Positions 52,853 through 62,168 are shown, counted from the first letter of the stretch. The stretch is DNA of 64,000 nt from Phycobacter sedimenti (GCF_038148855.1 NZ_JBBVGR010000007.1:1-64000); one strand, 5' to 3'. The notes: a model not told the origin generated them from the letters alone. Numbers and translations are program-made.

Positions 52853-53242
52853 ATGCCCTTCAGCACCACAGCGACCAGCCTGGCAAAAGGTATCAAGGCA
52901 AGCGGGTTGACCCACCGGGAGATTGCAGACCAATGCGGCTTCAAACAGGCCGACATCATTTCCGAGATGGCCAGCGGAGAGTTGCGCGTGCCGCTGAAAC
53001 AGATCCAGACCCTGGCACATACTTTGGGCCTGGATGAGCGCAAGTTCCTGATCATTGCCATTCAGGAATACTATCCCGGGGTTCAGGAAGTACTTGTAGA
53101 AACCTTGGGGCTTCCAATGTCAGATGCGGAGCTCGGGATCGCCCTCATGTTCCGGATGGCCTCCTTGAGAGGCAATATCGAAACCGAAGCCCCTTTCCGG
53201 ATTGCATTGGAAGCCTTGCTGGAGCTGACCGCAGGCAGGTGA
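52853..53242 (+). CDS. XRE-type transcriptional regulator (copy 3 of 3)
   Basis: This 129-residue protein is the most complete copy: helix-turn-helix THREIADQCGFKQADIISEM, central LAHTLGLDERKFLIIAIQEY and C-terminal LEALLELTAGR. It keeps the C terminus seen in truncated copy 1. The segment just upstream, starting CCGAAGTCCTAGACAGAGG, also occurs upstream of copy 2, and here contains a short GGGCGAG tandem repeat. CGGAG precedes the ATG. It follows the HEFWH gene by 200 bases in the same direction. Confidence 0.8.
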   Translation: MPFSTTATSLAKGIKASGLTHREIADQCGFKQADIISEMASGELRVPLKQIQTLAHTLGLDERKFLIIAIQEYYPGVQEVLVETLGLPMSDAELGIALMFRMASLRGNIETEAPFRIALEALLELTAGR

Positions 53243-53409
53243 GGCTAATTCGTCGCCTGCACGAGACAGGTCAGAGATCCCCCTTCAACACTCGCGTCAT
53301 GCTTCACAGCGCCCCGTACAAGGCTTCCGGCAGGCCAACAGCCCAGCCTGTTATTCATAACCCACACACACAGGCATCTACCTGAGTACCGGAAGCCTTG
53401 TGCGGGCTA

Positions 53410-54248
53410 GGCTCAGGACCCATTGATTTCCGCTGTGCGGCGTGATTCATCGCACCCAAAAGTGGTGAACATGTCTGATCTTTTCTGGCTGAGCGACGAG
53501 CAGATGGCCCGTCTGAAACCCTTCTTTCCAAAGTCCCACGGGAAGCCTCGCGTTGATGACCGGCGGGTCTTGAGTGGGATTATCTTTATCAATCGCAACG
53601 GCTTACGATGGCGCGATGCGCCCAGGGAATACGGTCCGCATAAGACGCTCTACAATCGCTGGAAGCGCTGGAGCGACAAGGGCATCTTCGCCGAGATGCT
53701 AATTGGTTTGGCCGCTGATCATGGTGAGGATAAGACAGTCATGATCGACGCAACATATCTCAAAGCCCATCGCACGGCGTCCAGCCTAGCGGTGAAAAAG
53801 GGGGACGTGGCCGTCTGATCGGACGCACCAAGGGTGGCATGAACACAAAGCTGCACGCCATCTGCGACAGCCAAGGGCGCCCTCTGAACCTCTTTGTCAC
53901 TGCCGGTCAGGTCAGCGATTACATCGGCGCACGGGCTCTCGTTGGTAGCCTGCCAAAGGTAGATTGGCTGCTCGGGGATCGTGGCTATGATGCCGACTGG
54001 TTCCGAGATGCGTTGAAAGACAAAGGGATACGCGCCTGCATCACTGGCCGGAAACAGCGTAAGAAATCCATCAAGTACGACAAGCGCAGATACAAACGCC
54101 GCAATCGCATCGAGATCATGTTCGGCAGGCTCAAGGATTGGCGGCGGGTCGCGACCAGATACGACAGGTGCCCGAAGGTCTTCTTGTCAGCTATCGCACT
54201 CGCGGCACTCGTTATCTACTGGCTTTGAAACTCAATGAGTCCTGACCC
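53410..54248 (+). mobile_element. Complete IS5-family (IS427-type) insertion sequence, 839 bp
   Basis: The ends GGCTCAGGACCCATTGATTTC and, on the opposite strand at the right, GGGTCAGGACTCATTGAGTTTC are imperfect inverted repeats. The element is flanked by TA on both sides (53408-53409 and 54249-54250), the expected short target duplication. It contains one transposase gene in two frames. It has interrupted or truncated phaC, whose 3' end begins directly at the right flank. Confidence 0.88.
53471..54228 (+). CDS. IS427-type transposase made by -1 frameshift
   Basis: Frame one (53471-53818) encodes MSDLFWLSDEQMARLKPFFP through DATYLKAHRTASS and ends in KKGDVAV. Frame two reads RGRLIGRTKGGMNTKLH to LLGDRGYDADWF and RNRIEIMFGRLKDWRRVATR, ending at 54228. 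The catalytic Asp (MIDATYLKAH), Asp (GDRGYDAD) and Glu (RIEIMFGR) are all present. A slippery A5G5 run at 53795-53804 lies where the frames overlap, so a -1 shift would give the full DDE protein. The gene looks intact. Confidence 0.88.
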
Positions 54249-54250
54249 TA

Positions 54251-54535
54251 AGATTTGCCCTGACCAACTCGGGCCACAACGGTGGCATCCTGAGCGAGCC
54301 TGGCCACCCCGGGCGCCACTACCGTGTCGGGCAAAGGCCCAAGGATGCGCGCTATGTGGACCCGGATACATGGTTCGCAACACATGATCCGATCGAAGGC
54401 TCATGGTGGAGTGACTGGTCCCGCTGGCTGGCCGATGCATCAAACAAGATGACAAACCCGCCTGAGATGGGTGCCCCGGCTGCGGGATACCCTCAAATCG
54501 CGGATGCGCCCGGCACCTACATCTATCAAAGCTAA
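54251..54535 (+). pseudogene. phaC: 3' remnant of polyhydroxyalkanoate synthase gene
   Basis: The frame from the IS flank reads RFALTNSGHNGGILSEPGHP and GSWWSDWSRWLADASNKM to TYIYQS and a stop, which is the C terminus of class I PHA synthase, including the catalytic His in GHNGGI. The first four fifths of the gene are absent, and the sequence left of the IS is unrelated XRE-region DNA, so insertion was combined with deletion or transfer. Confidence 0.85.
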
Positions 54536-54746
54536 TGGAGCGATGCTCCGAGCGTTTGCACAGTGTCGCGCATTGCCTGCGCTACGTTGGTGTTCCTGTT
54601 GATCGAGTGGGTGGTCGGGAGATCCAAACCGTCAGGTGTGTCACACATTGGTGTTTTCAAGAGGCCACGTCAAACGCGTCACCAAAGGCGCCAAACTGCT
54701 CGTCTTCTCGGCTTAGATTGTGCCGCCACCATCGGGACGCGTGGCC

Positions 54747-55154
54747 TCAAGCAGGCAGGGCAAACACGATCCCCAAAAAGCAGACGATATTCGCAATGAC
54801 CATCAGAGCAACCGCAAGAGACCCCAAATCCTTGGCGTGTTTCGCCGCCAGCGACCAGCCAGGAGAGATCTGATCGGTCAATATCTCGATCGCCGTATTG
54901 AAGGCTTCTACCGCGAGTAGCAGGGCGAAGAGAATGGAAAAGGCCAAAATCTGCATAAGCGATGCACCTAAAAACAATAGAAGGAAGAGCGCGACAAGGC
55001 CGACCGCCAACTCTTGCCGGGCAGCGGTTTCGCCAAGAAGGCGTCGGCCTCCTGCCAGGGAATAGCGGGTGGCAGCCAGGATATGCGCTGCGCCGGTGGC
55101 CGCTGCTGGGATCTCTTGCTGCTGGACGTCCGCCGAGGGGGTGCGTGTTTTCAT
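54747..55154 (-). CDS. dgkA: Diacylglycerol kinase
   Basis: This 135-residue integral membrane kinase phosphorylates diacylglycerol to phosphatidic acid. Three helices and the family core EAFNTAIEILTDQISPGWSL then AAKHAKDLGSLAVAL are present, with the catalytic Glu and Asp. The N terminus is extended by about 30 residues before the usual start. Its ATG overlaps the stop of the lipid A transferase gene (ATGA). This makes sense since phosphoethanolamine transfer from phosphatidylethanolamine releases diacylglycerol, which DgkA recycles. Confidence 0.9.
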   Translation of the reverse strand: MKTRTPSADVQQQEIPAAATGAAHILAATRYSLAGGRRLLGETAARQELAVGLVALFLLLFLGASLMQILAFSILFALLLAVEAFNTAIEILTDQISPGWSLAAKHAKDLGSLAVALMVIANIVCFLGIVFALPA

Positions 55155-56959
55155 GTACTGGGCCTTTCGGAGTGGCAATGAGAGGTCAGATCAAGGGAGG
55201 GCTGGCGAACTGCGGTCGAAACGTCCATCAAGCCCAGCACCGTGTGAAACAGGTTGTCCTGGCTGGCAGGTTGCGTGGTCATTTCAGTCAGGCAGGCGTC
55301 ATTTAGCTGCATGGCCTGGCGAAAGCTTTTCGGCAGCCACATCAGAAAGGGCACTTTGGTCTGGACCTCGGGGGCCATGAACATCGGCGCGGCGTGCAGA
55401 TACAGCCCGGCCTCTCCCAGGGACTCCCCATGATCGGACAGATAGATCATCGCGGGCAGAACCCGATCCTGTTCCTGAAGGCGCGAAATCGCGCTGGCGA
55501 GGATGTGATCGGTATAGGCGATGGAATTGTCATAGGCATTGGTGATTTCCGCCTGCGTGCAATAGTCAAATTCAGCGGTTCGGCAGTCGGAGGCAAAAGG
55601 CGCGAACTCTTGCGGATATCGCATGTAGTAGGCAGGCCCATGACTGCCGATCATGTGCAGGACCAGAACGGTGTCCTCCTCAATGATGCCTATTTCCTGT
55701 TCCAAGGCGTCCAGAAGAGCCTGGTCGGTGCATTCTCCGCTGGCGCAGGCCGCAGAGCCGATGGTGGCATCTATCCGGCGCGATCCGGTACGCAGGGCGA
55801 CCCTCTGATCGCCGGTATTATTGTCGATCCAGACAGGCTTGATCCCCGCATGCTGCAGCACATCCAGCAGGTTCTCGCTGCCCATGAACCGCTGGTGGCT
55901 GTAGTCCGCGCGCGGGAACGGGGAATACATGCAGGGAACCGAAACCGCTGTCGATGTTCCGCAGGAAGACGTATCCCTGAAATTCAGGATATCGAGCTTT
56001 GCCAGTTCCGGCGTCGTGTCCCGTTCATAGCCGTTGAGTCCAAAGTTCTGCGCGCGCGCAGTTTCACCGACAAAGATGACCAGCAGAACGGGTTTGTCAG
56101 CAGCCAATAGATTGGGTCCCTTAACCGCATCCCGCCCCAATGGAGCAACCTCGGTGTTTCTGGCCCGGATCTCCATCTTCGTGTACCGCGCGATGGCGCC
56201 GAGTGTAGCACCGGGCTGATAGCTGCCCATCAGTTCATGATGTTCACGGATGATCGAGACGTTTGCCTTGAGGTTGATGAAGAGAAACCCGAAGGTCAGA
56301 AGGAAGCTCGCAACCACCGTCAGCGGCATTTTCCACAGCAAATGGCGCGTCGGTGGATAGGTGATACGCGGCCAAAGCAGCAGCATGGCAGGCAATAGGC
56401 CGGTGAGCGCCATATGGCGCAGATAGGGCAGCGTGATCAGTTGCCGGGACTCAGCCACGGTCGTGCTCATGACGTTCTGAATCATCAGCTTGTCGATCAC
56501 GGCGCCAAGATGGTCCTGATACCATGCGGCGGCCGCAGCAAGCAGAATGAAAAAAGACAGCGCCGGACGCTGCACTCTTGGCAGGCTGAACAGGCTAAGG
56601 GTGAAAAACGTCAGCATCCAAACGGCGCAGGCAAAGAGCAGGACATTCATCGGAGCGCCGTCGAATAGCCTGCGCAGATGGCCCCAGAACACGGTGTTGA
56701 ACGCCAGCATCATGTAGGAGGCGACAATGAGGTTCAGCACCGAAGGCGTGAACCGAGGGCGCTGCAGGGCCAGCGCCGCCAGAGCATTCCAGCGTCCCCT
56801 TGCGCCCGCACTTCCATCCGGATGGCGCGATGCGCTTGCCTTGGGCGTGCGCGCATCAGACGAAGCGAATGCAGGACCGTTTCTATGCACGCGCGCCTGC
56901 TGCCGCGCGCCGATGTTGCGGTCCTGTGGCATGGTCGGGAAAGAGGTGGCTGTCGTCAT
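55151..56959 (-). CDS. eptA: Phosphoethanolamine-lipid A transferase, EptA-like
   Basis: This 602-residue inner-membrane enzyme has five N-terminal helices (about 70-250) and a periplasmic alkaline-phosphatase-fold domain (about 280-590). The Thr acceptor is in CGTSTAVSVPCMYSP, metal ligands in VIFVGETARAQNFGLNGY, VLHMIGSHGP and YLSDHGESLGE. The reaction adds phosphoethanolamine to lipid A and lowers binding of cationic peptides such as polymyxin. An unusual hydrophilic stretch of about 60 residues precedes the first helix; an internal start is possible. It is divergent from the two-component genes and followed by dgkA. Confidence 0.9.
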   Translation of the reverse strand: MTTATSFPTMPQDRNIGARQQARVHRNGPAFASSDARTPKASASRHPDGSAGARGRWNALAALALQRPRFTPSVLNLIVASYMMLAFNTVFWGHLRRLFDGAPMNVLLFACAVWMLTFFTLSLFSLPRVQRPALSFFILLAAAAAWYQDHLGAVIDKLMIQNVMSTTVAESRQLITLPYLRHMALTGLLPAMLLLWPRITYPPTRHLLWKMPLTVVASFLLTFGFLFINLKANVSIIREHHELMGSYQPGATLGAIARYTKMEIRARNTEVAPLGRDAVKGPNLLAADKPVLLVIFVGETARAQNFGLNGYERDTTPELAKLDILNFRDTSSCGTSTAVSVPCMYSPFPRADYSHQRFMGSENLLDVLQHAGIKPVWIDNNTGDQRVALRTGSRRIDATIGSAACASGECTDQALLDALEQEIGIIEEDTVLVLHMIGSHGPAYYMRYPQEFAPFASDCRTAEFDYCTQAEITNAYDNSIAYTDHILASAISRLQEQDRVLPAMIYLSDHGESLGEAGLYLHAAPMFMAPEVQTKVPFLMWLPKSFRQAMQLNDACLTEMTTQPASQDNLFHTVLGLMDVSTAVRQPSLDLTSHCHSERPST

Positions 56960-57119
56960 AGGGCTTGAAGTCCTGCTCCTGAGTGCAAGGACTGGGTAGG
57001 TCCCCGCATGTCTCCCGAACCTTGCCGAAACTATACAAATCGGTAATCTCCCGGTGGCTTGACGGGTGGTGAAAACAGCGTATGAAAAGTGACATCGCCC
57101 TTCTTTGGAAAGCTCTGGA

Positions 57120-57791
57120 ATGCGTGTTCTCGTTGTCGAAGACGATCATGAGACGGCCGACTACATCACCACCAGCCTCAGGGCTGAGGGCCATGCGGTT
57201 GATCACTGCGACAATGGAAAGGACGGATTTCTCAACGCCTTGGACAATGATTACGACGTGATGGTCTTTGACCGGATGCTGCCGGGGCTTGATGGGCTTA
57301 CGCTGATAAAATCGGTGCGCGGCGCCGGTGTGAATACCCCCATCATGTTCCTGAGTGCGATGGATGGCATTGATGACCGGGTGGACGGTTTAAAGGCCGG
57401 GTCAGATGATTACCTTATCAAACCGTTTTCATACTACGAGCTGTCCGCCCGCCTTGCCGCGCTCGTGCGTCGCCCGCCGCTGAAGGCAGAGCAGACCGTT
57501 CTGCGTGTGGCCGACCTTGAAATGAACCTGATCCGCCGCACGGTGACCCGTGGCGGCACGCCTGTCGATCTGCAACCACGTGAATTCAGCCTGCTGGAAT
57601 ACCTGATGCGCAACGCCGAGCGGGTCCTGACCCGCACCATGCTGCTTGAGGCCGTCTGGGACTTCCATTTCGACCCAAAGACAAACGTAGTGGAAACCCA
57701 TATCAGCAGGCTGCGCAACAAGATTGACAAACCCTTCGAGGTGGAACTCATCCACACTGTCCGCGGCGCGGGTTACAGCCTTCATGGCTAA
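57120..57791 (+). CDS. OmpR/PmrA-like response regulator
   Basis: This 223-residue regulator has a receiver domain with EDD at 7-9, Asp in VMVFDRMLPG near 51 and Lys in LIKPFSY, then a winged-helix output domain (about 125-220, PREFSLLEYLMRN, VVETHISRLRNKID). ATG at 57120 is chosen since the upstream extension adds only five residues without a better ribosome binding site. It starts 160 bases from the divergent eptA start, so eptA is the natural target, as with PmrA in other bacteria. Confidence 0.9.
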   Translation: MRVLVVEDDHETADYITTSLRAEGHAVDHCDNGKDGFLNALDNDYDVMVFDRMLPGLDGLTLIKSVRGAGVNTPIMFLSAMDGIDDRVDGLKAGSDDYLIKPFSYYELSARLAALVRRPPLKAEQTVLRVADLEMNLIRRTVTRGGTPVDLQPREFSLLEYLMRNAERVLTRTMLLEAVWDFHFDPKTNVVETHISRLRNKIDKPFEVELIHTVRGAGYSLHG

Positions 57792-59184
57792 CCGCCCGCT
57801 CCTGAGCCGATTGCGCGGCTCCACCTCAATCCGGTTATCGCTGCGGTTTGCACTACTTTATTCCCTGCTGACAGCACTGGTCTTTGCCGTTGCCTACAAA
57901 TTGGCTGACTACGAGATCACCAAGTGGATCAAGGAACAGCTGGTCGAGGAAGAGGCTGTATTTCTCGAGGCCTTCGATGCAAAAGGGCTTGATGGCGTTA
58001 TCGCGGAATTGGCAACCTACAGCGCCTTCAATTTCGAAGATCACCGTATCTCGCTGCTGCAGGATGCCGATGGGCGCCGCCTCGCCGGAAACGTGAGAGG
58101 GGTTTCTGAAGGGGTTGCAATCGGTTATGCGGATGCCTCTGCCATAGTGTTTGACGGCCCAAGCCAAAACGAGAGCTTCGGCTATATCCTGCGTGAAATT
58201 CCAATGGGCTCCAATAGGCTTGTTATTGGCACCAGCACCTATTTCCTGGCCGAGTTGCTCGAAGGGCTTGCTGCAGGTCTCCTTGTCGGCTTCATTTTCA
58301 TGTTCATGGTCGGCGCGGGGGCCGGCGTGGCTGTCGGTCGCCGCACGGAACGCCGGTTGCGGCAGGTGTCCGGCACGCTCAGCAATGTGGCAAAGGGTAA
58401 CCTTGAGGCCCGTGTGCCGCCGGGTAGAAATGACGCCGATGACCTTGCGCGTCTTTCGGATGAAATCAACAGAACAATTGTCCAGCTACAAAAACTGGTG
58501 GAAAGCCAGAAACAGATTTCCGCCGATATCGCCCACGACCTGCGCACGCCCATGCAGAGACTGCGGCGCAGGCTTGAAGCGATCGGCCAGTACCCGGACC
58601 TGCCTGCCGCACTGGCCGGGGATGTCGATGAAATGATCGAGGCCGCTGACGATCTGATAGAGACCTTCCACGCATTGCTGCGGATATCGCAGATTGAGGC
58701 CGGCGCAAGGCGCGAGAATTTCAGCCAGATCGACCTCATCACCGTGCTTGCGCGCATCGAGGACGCCTATGGCGTGGTTGCAGAGGAAAACAACCAAACT
58801 CTGATATTCACCGCCGGACCAGGGCCCTTGGGCGTTTTTGGCGACCAGCAATTGCTGACGCAAATGATGGCAAATGTCATTGAAAACGCGCTGCGCCACT
58901 GCCCGCCGACCGCCCGCATTGCGGTATCACTTGGTGCAACAGGGGACGGGGTTGCCTTTGTGGTGTCCGACAACGGCACCGGCATTCCCGAACCGGAGAG
59001 AGAGAAGGTGTTTCGCCGATTTTACCGGGTGGAGAAGAGCCGGACGACACCGGGCAACGGGCTGGGGCTGAGCCTTGTCAAAGCAGTCGCAGAACTGCAT
59101 GGCGCCGTCATTTCCCTCGCAAACAATTCTCCAGGACTATGTTTTACGGTAATATTCCCCCCAATACCCGCGGGTGTCAGATGA
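57784..59184 (+). CDS. Sensor histidine kinase partner of PmrA-like regulator
   Basis: This 466-residue kinase has two membrane helices (about 18-40 and 158-185), a periplasmic domain with acidic residues between them, HAMP, HisKA with the acceptor His in SADIAHDLRTPMQRLRR, and HATPase (NVIENALRHCP, VSDNGTGIPEPE, GNGLGLSLVKA). The ATG at 57784 overlaps the regulator stop by eight bases. The signal may be metal ions, acidity or cationic peptides by analogy with PmrB. Confidence 0.9.
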   Translation: MANRPLLSRLRGSTSIRLSLRFALLYSLLTALVFAVAYKLADYEITKWIKEQLVEEEAVFLEAFDAKGLDGVIAELATYSAFNFEDHRISLLQDADGRRLAGNVRGVSEGVAIGYADASAIVFDGPSQNESFGYILREIPMGSNRLVIGTSTYFLAELLEGLAAGLLVGFIFMFMVGAGAGVAVGRRTERRLRQVSGTLSNVAKGNLEARVPPGRNDADDLARLSDEINRTIVQLQKLVESQKQISADIAHDLRTPMQRLRRRLEAIGQYPDLPAALAGDVDEMIEAADDLIETFHALLRISQIEAGARRENFSQIDLITVLARIEDAYGVVAEENNQTLIFTAGPGPLGVFGDQQLLTQMMANVIENALRHCPPTARIAVSLGATGDGVAFVVSDNGTGIPEPEREKVFRRFYRVEKSRTTPGNGLGLSLVKAVAELHGAVISLANNSPGLCFTVIFPPIPAGVR

Positions 59185-59436
59185 ACCGTTTGACCTCAAA
59201 CGCTTTGCATGCACTGGACCCTGCTAGAAACTGCATCATTCTCCCGCAACCAGAATATGAGGTGACGGTTCTGGGGAGCTGTGTGGAGAATGCGAGGTCT
59301 GGTTTGTTGAACTTGTCCGCCACAGGAGTGCACGCTTTCGAGCAGAACGACTGACCACGAACCATATGCAACGTTTCGCAGCAATCCTGAGCGACTTATC
59401 AGGGCACAATCACAAATATTGACACGAAGGGAAACT

Positions 59437-59513
59437 TGGTAGCGGAGGAGGGACTTGAACCCCCGACACGCGGATTATGATTCCGCTGCTCTAACCAGCT
59501 GAGCTACTCCGCC
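59437..59513 (-). tRNA. tRNA with anticodon CAT (Met type), island target
   Basis: The 77 bases including CCA fold as a complete tRNA: acceptor GGCGGAG/CTCCGCT, D arm GCTC...GAGC, anticodon stem GCGGA/TCCGC with loop ATCATAA (anticodon CAT) and T arm CGGGGGTTCAAGTCC. It is more like elongator Met than initiator (G1-U72 pair, no GGG/CCC anticodon stem). Its 3' half is duplicated at 14678-14723 and 30426-30471, so it is the integration target of the islands to its left. Confidence 0.93.
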
Positions 59514-59681
59514 ACTCGCTGTGTGGAGGCGATTTACGGAATGGTGCCCCCGGGGTCAAGCGGGAATCTCGGCGAGAGATGCATTTCTTGCAAAAAATTC
59601 GCTCCCATCAGAATAAATGAAATTTTTTCAAACCGTTACGTCTCACAGCCTTTCTTGCCCGGAATTCCTGCACCGCAAGCG

Positions 59682-60920
59682 TCAATCGGTAAGAGCAGAG
59701 AGTACCCGGGCGTCGGGGAAACATGTGACCGGGGATCCTTGAGATTCTTGCCAGCGACCGATCGAGCGCCGCGTTTTGAACCCGGCGAGACCATCCGCGC
59801 CGCCCACATCATGCCCCAGCCCTTCCAGAGCCCTCTGCATCGCCGCCACATCGGAGCGCAGCATCGGATCCACCTTTGCCCAAGGCCCTTTGAAATCTCC
59901 TACCCCAAAGGCGATGCGGTCACCCACGTGCCCCACGAACAGAGCGTAAAGGTCACTCATGTTGTAGTCCTTCAGGACGTAGAAGTTGGGGGTCACCAAA
60001 AAGGACGGCCCGTGGCGTCCGGCGGGCATCATCAGGAAGCCCTGCCCGGGCATTTCGTGGTCCGGGAACGGACGGCCCGAAACTCTGGCAATGCCCATGC
60101 CGGCCCATTCGGCAATGCTGCGGCCCTGATCCGGCCCTTCCAGAGCGCAAGAGGCGGATGGAGGTACCGAAACCTCGAACCCCCAATCCCGGCCCGCCTG
60201 CCAGCCATGGTGCTGCAGGTAGGCCCCGATCGAGGCAATGGTGTCGGACTCGGAACCCCAGATATCCGACCGACCGTCACCATCGCCGTCTGCGGCATGT
60301 TTGAGAACATTGGACGGCATGAACTGCGGCTGGCCCAATGCGCCTGCCCAGCTGCTTTTCATGGCGCGCGCAGGGACATGACCCGCCTGCACCACCTGCA
60401 AGGCTGCAATCAGTTCCTGCGTAAAATACTCCGCCCGCGTGCTCATGAAGGCCTTTGTCCCCAGCACCTCGAAGGCATCGTGCGGGATTGCAGCCCGGCC
60501 ATAGGCGCTTTCCCGGCCCCAGATCGCCAGGATGATGTGACCCGGCACGCCGGTCTGCCGTTCGACAGCTGCAAGCACGCCCTTGTGACGCTTGGCCATC
60601 TGTCGGCCCACAGAGGTCGCCCCGTCGACAGAACCGCGACCAAAGTACCGTCCCGGCGCGCCGAATTCCGCCTGACGCTGCCTGCGCGGCCCCTCCGTGG
60701 CGCTGCCGGGCGGAACAAGATCCGGAAGTTCCCAATTGAGACGGACCCCATCAAAAGCCGCGCGAAAGGTCTTTTTGGTGACGCCGACGTTGCGGGCCCT
60801 GGGCCAGATCTCTTGCGTCAGCCAGCTTTGGAATTGCCGCTCAATAGCTGCGCGATCCTGGGCATTGGCCAATCCGCCGCACAGGAGCAGGGACAAAACG
60901 AGAAGAAGGCGCAAAGGCAT
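59682..60920 (-). CDS. Lytic murein transglycosylase, MltB-like
   Basis: This 412-residue protein has a signal peptide (to about 21, LANAQ), the SLT_2/MltB catalytic domain (about 25-315) with the catalytic Glu in ILAIWGRESAYG, the AGALGQPQFMPS motif and DGDGDGRSDIWGS, and a C-terminal peptidoglycan-binding domain (about 345-405, DVAAMQRALEGLGHDVGGAD). It cleaves glycan strands to anhydro-muropeptides in the periplasm. No lipobox Cys follows the signal peptide. The start at 60920 fits the signal peptide better than the longer frame. This is backbone DNA beyond the tRNA. Confidence 0.9.
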   Translation of the reverse strand: MPLRLLLVLSLLLCGGLANAQDRAAIERQFQSWLTQEIWPRARNVGVTKKTFRAAFDGVRLNWELPDLVPPGSATEGPRRQRQAEFGAPGRYFGRGSVDGATSVGRQMAKRHKGVLAAVERQTGVPGHIILAIWGRESAYGRAAIPHDAFEVLGTKAFMSTRAEYFTQELIAALQVVQAGHVPARAMKSSWAGALGQPQFMPSNVLKHAADGDGDGRSDIWGSESDTIASIGAYLQHHGWQAGRDWGFEVSVPPSASCALEGPDQGRSIAEWAGMGIARVSGRPFPDHEMPGQGFLMMPAGRHGPSFLVTPNFYVLKDYNMSDLYALFVGHVGDRIAFGVGDFKGPWAKVDPMLRSDVAAMQRALEGLGHDVGGADGLAGFKTRRSIGRWQESQGSPVTCFPDARVLSALTD

Positions 60921-61025
60921 GGGAGTGTCTCCGAAAGGTGGCTGCACGTTCGATCCCACCCGATCGATCGGCTTTGCGCAAGAGCCTGCCGGAACTCTCC
61001 TCGCTGGCTCCCCTTGCGGCCCCGC

Positions 61026-62168
61026 TCAGGGCAGCGGGTCCGTGCGAAACAGTCTGATTTTCAGCCCGCCATGGGCAACAGGTGCGCCAAAGGGCAGAAA
61101 GGGCAGCTGTGTTGCCTTGGCCAAAGCGGTATCGCTGGTCACGATCCCCACCCGCCAACCGGAAAACCGTTCCATCAAGGTCTGCCCCAAGGCACCATAA
61201 AGCGCGAAGAGCAGCTTCTTGTTGCCGATCCGGGCACCGTAAGGCGGGTTCACGATGACCAGACCGGGCACGCCCTCGGGCGGCTGCAGATCACTGACGG
61301 CCGCTTGCGCAAAAGAGGTGCAACGCTCAACACCAGCGCGCGCGGCATTGGCCGCCGCCATCTCGACGGCGCCTGTGTTGCGGTCCGAGCCAAAGAAGGT
61401 CAGTGACGTCTCATTCTCTTTGCATGCGCTCCGCATTTCCTCCCAGGCTGTCGCGTCGAAGGTCGCCAGCCGCTCGAAGGCAAAGCTGCGGCTGCGTCCC
61501 GGAGCAAGACCGCATGCGATTTCAGCCGCCTCGATCACAAAGGTGCCCGAGCCGCACATCGGGTCGACCACCGTTTCGGTTCCATCAAACCCGCAGTCCC
61601 GCAGGAAAAGGGCGGCAAGGGTTTCGCGCATCGGGGCCTTGCCCACGGCGGCTTTGTGCCCGCGCTTATGGAGCCCCTCGCCCGAGGAATCGACACTGAA
61701 GACACAGAGGTTGTCCTCAATCCGGCATTTCACCGTGACGCTGCCCTGGCTTTGCGCCTCAGGGGCGTTTGGCGGCACGATGGAAACGCCCAGTTCTTCG
61801 GACAGGGCGCGCTCGATCCGCTGCGCAGCGGCGCCCGCATGGTAGATCTTGGATTTCTTGTTTGTCGCCACCTCGACCCGCACAGGAACATCCGCCCGCA
61901 GCACATCAGCCCAGGGAAACTTCCGGGCGCGTTTGTCCAGCTGCGCAAGATGAAACGCGCGGAATTCACCGATCCGGGCCAGAACCCGCGCCGCACCGCG
62001 CAAATGAAGATTGGCGCGCCAGACATCGCTCCAGCCCCCCTGAATGATCACGCCCCCGGGAACGACCTTTGGGCCCGAAAACCCATGTTCGCGCACTTCG
62101 GCCAAAAGCGCGTGTTCCAGTCCCGGCGCAACGGTGAGAAAGATCTCGAATGTACCTGCATGTGTCAT
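61026..62168 (-). CDS. THUMP-domain class I RNA methyltransferase, RlmL N-terminal type
   Basis: This 380-residue protein contains an N-terminal ferredoxin-like/THUMP region (about 1-155) and a UPF0020-type methyltransferase domain. SAM binding is seen in VVDPMCGSGTFVIEAAEIA and the catalytic NPPY in LVIVNPPYGARI, the pattern for guanine-N2 methylation of RNA. Length matches the stand-alone homologues of the RlmL N-terminal half. A start at 62168 (MTHAGTFEIFL) is more typical than 62180. It lies 105 bases upstream of the transglycosylase gene on the same strand. Confidence 0.88.
   Translation of the reverse strand: MTHAGTFEIFLTVAPGLEHALLAEVREHGFSGPKVVPGGVIIQGGWSDVWRANLHLRGAARVLARIGEFRAFHLAQLDKRARKFPWADVLRADVPVRVEVATNKKSKIYHAGAAAQRIERALSEELGVSIVPPNAPEAQSQGSVTVKCRIEDNLCVFSVDSSGEGLHKRGHKAAVGKAPMRETLAALFLRDCGFDGTETVVDPMCGSGTFVIEAAEIACGLAPGRSRSFAFERLATFDATAWEEMRSACKENETSLTFFGSDRNTGAVEMAAANAARAGVERCTSFAQAAVSDLQPPEGVPGLVIVNPPYGARIGNKKLLFALYGALGQTLMERFSGWRVGIVTSDTALAKATQLPFLPFGAPVAHGGLKIRLFRTDPLP

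Noticed and set aside
59523..61406. 627-residue plus-strand frame across the transglycosylase gene
   Set aside because: It crosses two backbone genes with strong motifs on the minus strand and has the composition of an antisense shadow.
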